Shown one piece after another: positions 62,167 to 64,000 of a DNA stretch of 64,000 nucleotides. The DNA comes from Candidatus Melainabacteria bacterium (GTDB taxonomy: Bacteria; Cyanobacteriota; Vampirovibrionia; Obscuribacterales; Obscuribacteraceae). The stretch's first letter is position 1, and every line of letters begins with the position of its first letter. The position numbers and the translations under genes are program-made. Location of the stretch: NCBI GenBank assembly GCA_003151275.1, contig PLXC01000063.1, positions 69,461-133,460 on the forward strand, in the 5' to 3' direction. Below the pieces are notes generated by a model that saw only the letters and a program-made list of their open reading frames with translations, made no database searches and was not told where the DNA came from.

Positions 62167-62346
62167 ATGCTGGGCGGACTGACAACAATATTCGGTCGAT
62201 TGCTTCAAGCCGAGGAAGTGGACAAACTTGCCGAGCGTTGCGAGGAAGCAGCGGTGGCAAACCCCAAATTACTACATGCGCACCTCGAAGATGAGCACAA
62301 ACAGGCATTCCTCAAGTGGTCAGCCACCAGATACAGTGGCGGTTGA
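62167..62346 (+). CDS. Small hypothetical protein (59 aa)
   Basis: From ATG 62167: MLGGLTTIFGRLLQAEEVDKL, continuing RCEEAAVANPKLLHAHLEDEHK and ending KWSATRYSGG. The helical, amphipathic composition looks protein-like. Ribosome-binding site weak. Convergent neighbours on both sides are on the minus strand. Possibly real or a fragment of a larger lost gene. Confidence 0.35.
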   Translation: MLGGLTTIFGRLLQAEEVDKLAERCEEAAVANPKLLHAHLEDEHKQAFLKWSATRYSGG

Positions 62347-62417
62347 AACGGAATCTCATACCCCTGTTTTTCATAGACTCACAAATGAATCGGTCATTCG
62401 ACCAGAAAAATTTCTGA

Positions 62418-63041
62418 TCAAGGATGGTTGGTCAGGTAGAGACCTGGACATCCAAACTTCTCTTCCACTGGTAACTGAGTTACTCTTGGATCTTGATAGT
62501 GTGAAAAAACTTCGCCTGAATCTACCGCAATTAGCGTGTTGACCAAGATATATTGGTACGCTTTCGTACCAGTTAAATTAAGTCGACGAGCGCTCTTTCC
62601 AATAGTTCGCCCGATGGCGTTATTTGCAAGATCTTTTCTGGTATCCAAAGAATAGTTTGCAGTTCCAGCCGTCTTCCGGCAGAAAATGTATGATTCTACG
62701 TATTCATTCGCTCGAAATATCCAGTCAGCAACATGATTGCCAAGCTCATAATCGACTAGAGCAGATCCGTATGCGTGCTGGAAACCATTGATCAACTGCT
62801 TATACACTTTTATAGTGCGTCCATCTTTTCGAACAAATGAATACGTTCTGTCGTTAAACGACGCTGCAGTACCAACTTGTGTGTACGAAGGCTGACTGAA
62901 AGAAAGAGGTATAAGCGTGCTTTTTCCAAACTGTTCCGCCTCAGCCACGCTCACACGGAAAATCACGCTCAAAGGATATAAACCGACTATGACTATCGGA
63001 AGAAGCGCAAAAAGTAGAACGCGTTTGACTGGCTTGTTCAT
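62418..63041 (-). CDS. Membrane-anchored hypothetical protein
   Basis: 207 residues. An N-terminal helix (VLLFALLPIVIVGLYPLSVIF) anchors it. The outside domain is mixed alpha/beta (FGKSTLIPLSFSQPSYTQVG, TYSFVRKDGRTIKVYKQLI, ALVDYELGNHVADWIFRANEYV). Two Cys lie far apart. No family recognised. ATG start without a clear ribosome-binding site. Confidence 0.65.
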   Translation of the reverse strand: MNKPVKRVLLFALLPIVIVGLYPLSVIFRVSVAEAEQFGKSTLIPLSFSQPSYTQVGTAASFNDRTYSFVRKDGRTIKVYKQLINGFQHAYGSALVDYELGNHVADWIFRANEYVESYIFCRKTAGTANYSLDTRKDLANNAIGRTIGKSARRLNLTGTKAYQYILVNTLIAVDSGEVFSHYQDPRVTQLPVEEKFGCPGLYLTNHP

Positions 63042-63489
63042 GACTAGGAGACGTTGCTGAATGGATAGATGCTAACATCTGAGCCGATTGGCAGCATTAA
63101 CTTCTAAAAATTAAATCATAACACCGGCTAGAGCAATCAAATTCAAAGGCTCGATCAATCTTAAAAAGACAATGCCCAACATGATCTTTGTTGCTGGACT
63201 TGTCCGGCTGCCCGCACCACCTGCTGCACTGCCTGCAAACCAGCGAGCAGGGACCCGGTGTCCATTGCTGCCGAAGGCACCCGAAGGGCTCGGCGATTGA
63301 CGCCGGGTGCGAGGTGGTAGACTTAGTGCCAGGCAGGATGGAAGGGCAGCCTACCGTGAAGCAATCCGCCGTAAGTAACATTGTTTGCGCGCACCGCTGG
63401 CGATGACTCATTTGCTGTTGTTTTCTGCATATGGATCTTCGTTATCAGGCAAGTCGAGCGTATTGCGCACTGTCTAATAAGGCAACGTT
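63042..63489. other. Gene-poor stretch with a GC-rich, pairing-prone segment
   Basis: No convincing gene. The segment from about 63195 to 63400 is more GC-rich than its surroundings and has several complementary pairs, for example CTGCCTG with CAGGCAG and GCACCCG with CGGGTGC. It may be a structured RNA or a decayed gene; I cannot match it to a known family. Confidence 0.35.
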
Positions 63490-63663
63490 ATGTTTGGCTT
63501 TGTCTCACAAACAGAGCAGCCTCGAGTTACCTTTTTGATCGACGACAATGATTATTGCCGCTCGGCAAAAGTCTTGACGCCAGACAGGAGACACTTGATT
63601 GCGGATACCGGTGGTAATATCATTTCCGCTTCGGTCGCATGGCAGCATCGGGAAATTAGCTAA
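63490..63663 (+). CDS. Possible small protein (57 aa)
   Basis: ATG with AAGG 7 nt upstream. The product begins MFGFVSQTEQPRVTFLIDDN and continues with KVLTPDRRHLIADTGGNIIS and a C-terminal VAWQHREIS. The composition is balanced and protein-like with alternating beta-strand pattern. No family recognised. It lies alone in a 740-bp gap between minus-strand genes. Confidence 0.45.
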   Translation: MFGFVSQTEQPRVTFLIDDNDYCRSAKVLTPDRRHLIADTGGNIISASVAWQHREIS

Positions 63664-63784
63664 AACACCACATCATTCATCCACTGTCATCGTGATCGCA
63701 AGCGGCTGCGCCAGTTTCTCTTCAGTCTATGCCAAATAGCTCACCAAAAAAACTGCCATTAATTTGCGATATCACATATGGTGA

Positions 63785-64000
63785 CTAAATTGATTGTGGT
63801 TGTTCCACTTTTGTCGGTTTAAAGCTGCGTATCCATCTCAAGTCATCTGCTGTATATCGGTCTTGGCTCGCTTCTTCGTGCTGCCCAAGTTTCTCTAAAA
63901 TATCCGCTCTTTGACTGAAAGCTTCAGCCTCGAATCGGTGAAATTGAATATGTTGTTCAGCAGCTGGCAACGCACGTTCGTACTGTCCCAGGTTGTAGTA
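63785..64000 (-). CDS. TPR protein, C-terminal part (5' end outside window)
   Basis: The minus-strand frame is open to the window edge: YYNLGQYERALPAAEQHIQF, FSQRADILEKLGQHEEASQD, then a C-terminal tail RWIRSFKPTKVEQPQSI. The two helical pairs have TPR consensus spacing (Y..LG.Y..A). The N-terminal part, including any signal peptide, lies beyond 64000. Confidence 0.75.
   Translation of the reverse strand, partial: YYNLGQYERALPAAEQHIQFHRFEAEAFSQRADILEKLGQHEEASQDRYTADDLRWIRSFKPTKVEQPQSI

Noticed and set aside
63330..63365. SRP RNA-like motif (CAGG...GGAAGG...CAGCC)
   Set aside because: The spacing and loop bases do not match the conserved SRP domain IV and no complete flanking stem was found.
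1..64000. tRNA or rRNA genes
   Set aside because: No convincing T-loop/acceptor combinations or rRNA-conserved segments were seen by eye on either strand.

Overview
The window looks like a chromosomal segment of a large-genome, signalling-rich bacterium. It has moderate GC, many GTG and TTG starts with clear Shine-Dalgarno sequences, and six Hanks-type kinase genes. Several of these kinases are fused to membrane, LRR, TPR or protease modules. Two PP2C-type proteins, many small secreted proteins with signal peptides, and RHS and TPR proteins complete the picture. This style resembles Candidatus Obscuribacter-like Melainabacteria/Vampirovibrionia. That placement is inferred from gene style only; there is no rRNA, tRNA or classical marker gene in the window to prove it.

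Layout. 1-8.5 kb: a kinase cut by the window edge, a PP2C phosphatase, a NarL/NarX-type two-component pair, an aldo/keto reductase, an LRR-receptor-like kinase and small secreted proteins. 9-18.5 kb: a phosphosignalling island with a divergent membrane PP2C, a kinase fused to a trypsin-like domain whose nucleophile Ser is Asp, a vWA protein, an atypical kinase with TPRs, and an intact membrane-anchored trypsin-like protease. The vWA + PP2C + kinase set recalls the TerY-phosphorylation triad. A class D beta-lactamase and a YcaQ/AlkX-like winged-helix protein follow.

20.5-32.2 kb is a plastic accessory region. Four copies of a roughly 390-410 bp intergenic repeat, each ending in a strong minus-strand terminator, separate TPR genes, a truncated RHS gene, an orphan RHS-like fragment with an in-frame TGA, and an IS3-family element at a rearrangement junction. 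32-35.4 kb holds a secreted protein, a metallophosphoesterase, a cystathionine beta-synthase/cysteine synthase and a hypothetical gene. 35.5-42.7 kb is a WG-repeat/WG-repeat/kinase/kinase cluster that grew by tandem duplication; a 23-codon remnant of the kinase start survives between the two WG genes. It ends in a perfect terminator and a tandem array of GC-rich hairpins.

43-45.3 kb carries an overlapping pair related to NAMPT and ribose-phosphate pyrophosphokinase, the layout of phage NARP1-type NAD+ reconstitution or a NadV/Prs salvage pair. 45.5-57.2 kb holds a LysM protein with a Gln-rich coiled coil, an S9 peptidase of the glutamyl-endopeptidase type, a HigBA-like toxin-antitoxin pair with a possible 25-codon leader, an HSL-type esterase and a very large alpha-2-macroglobulin with a CxEQ thioester. 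57.5-64 kb is decayed: frameshifted, chimeric and duplicated fragments mix with small secreted proteins, a possible lysozyme-fold protein and the end of a TPR gene.

The strongest candidates for something new are the kinase-pseudoprotease/protease/vWA/PP2C island, the four-copy terminator repeat (possible ~210-nt RNA), and the chromosomal NARP1-like pair.
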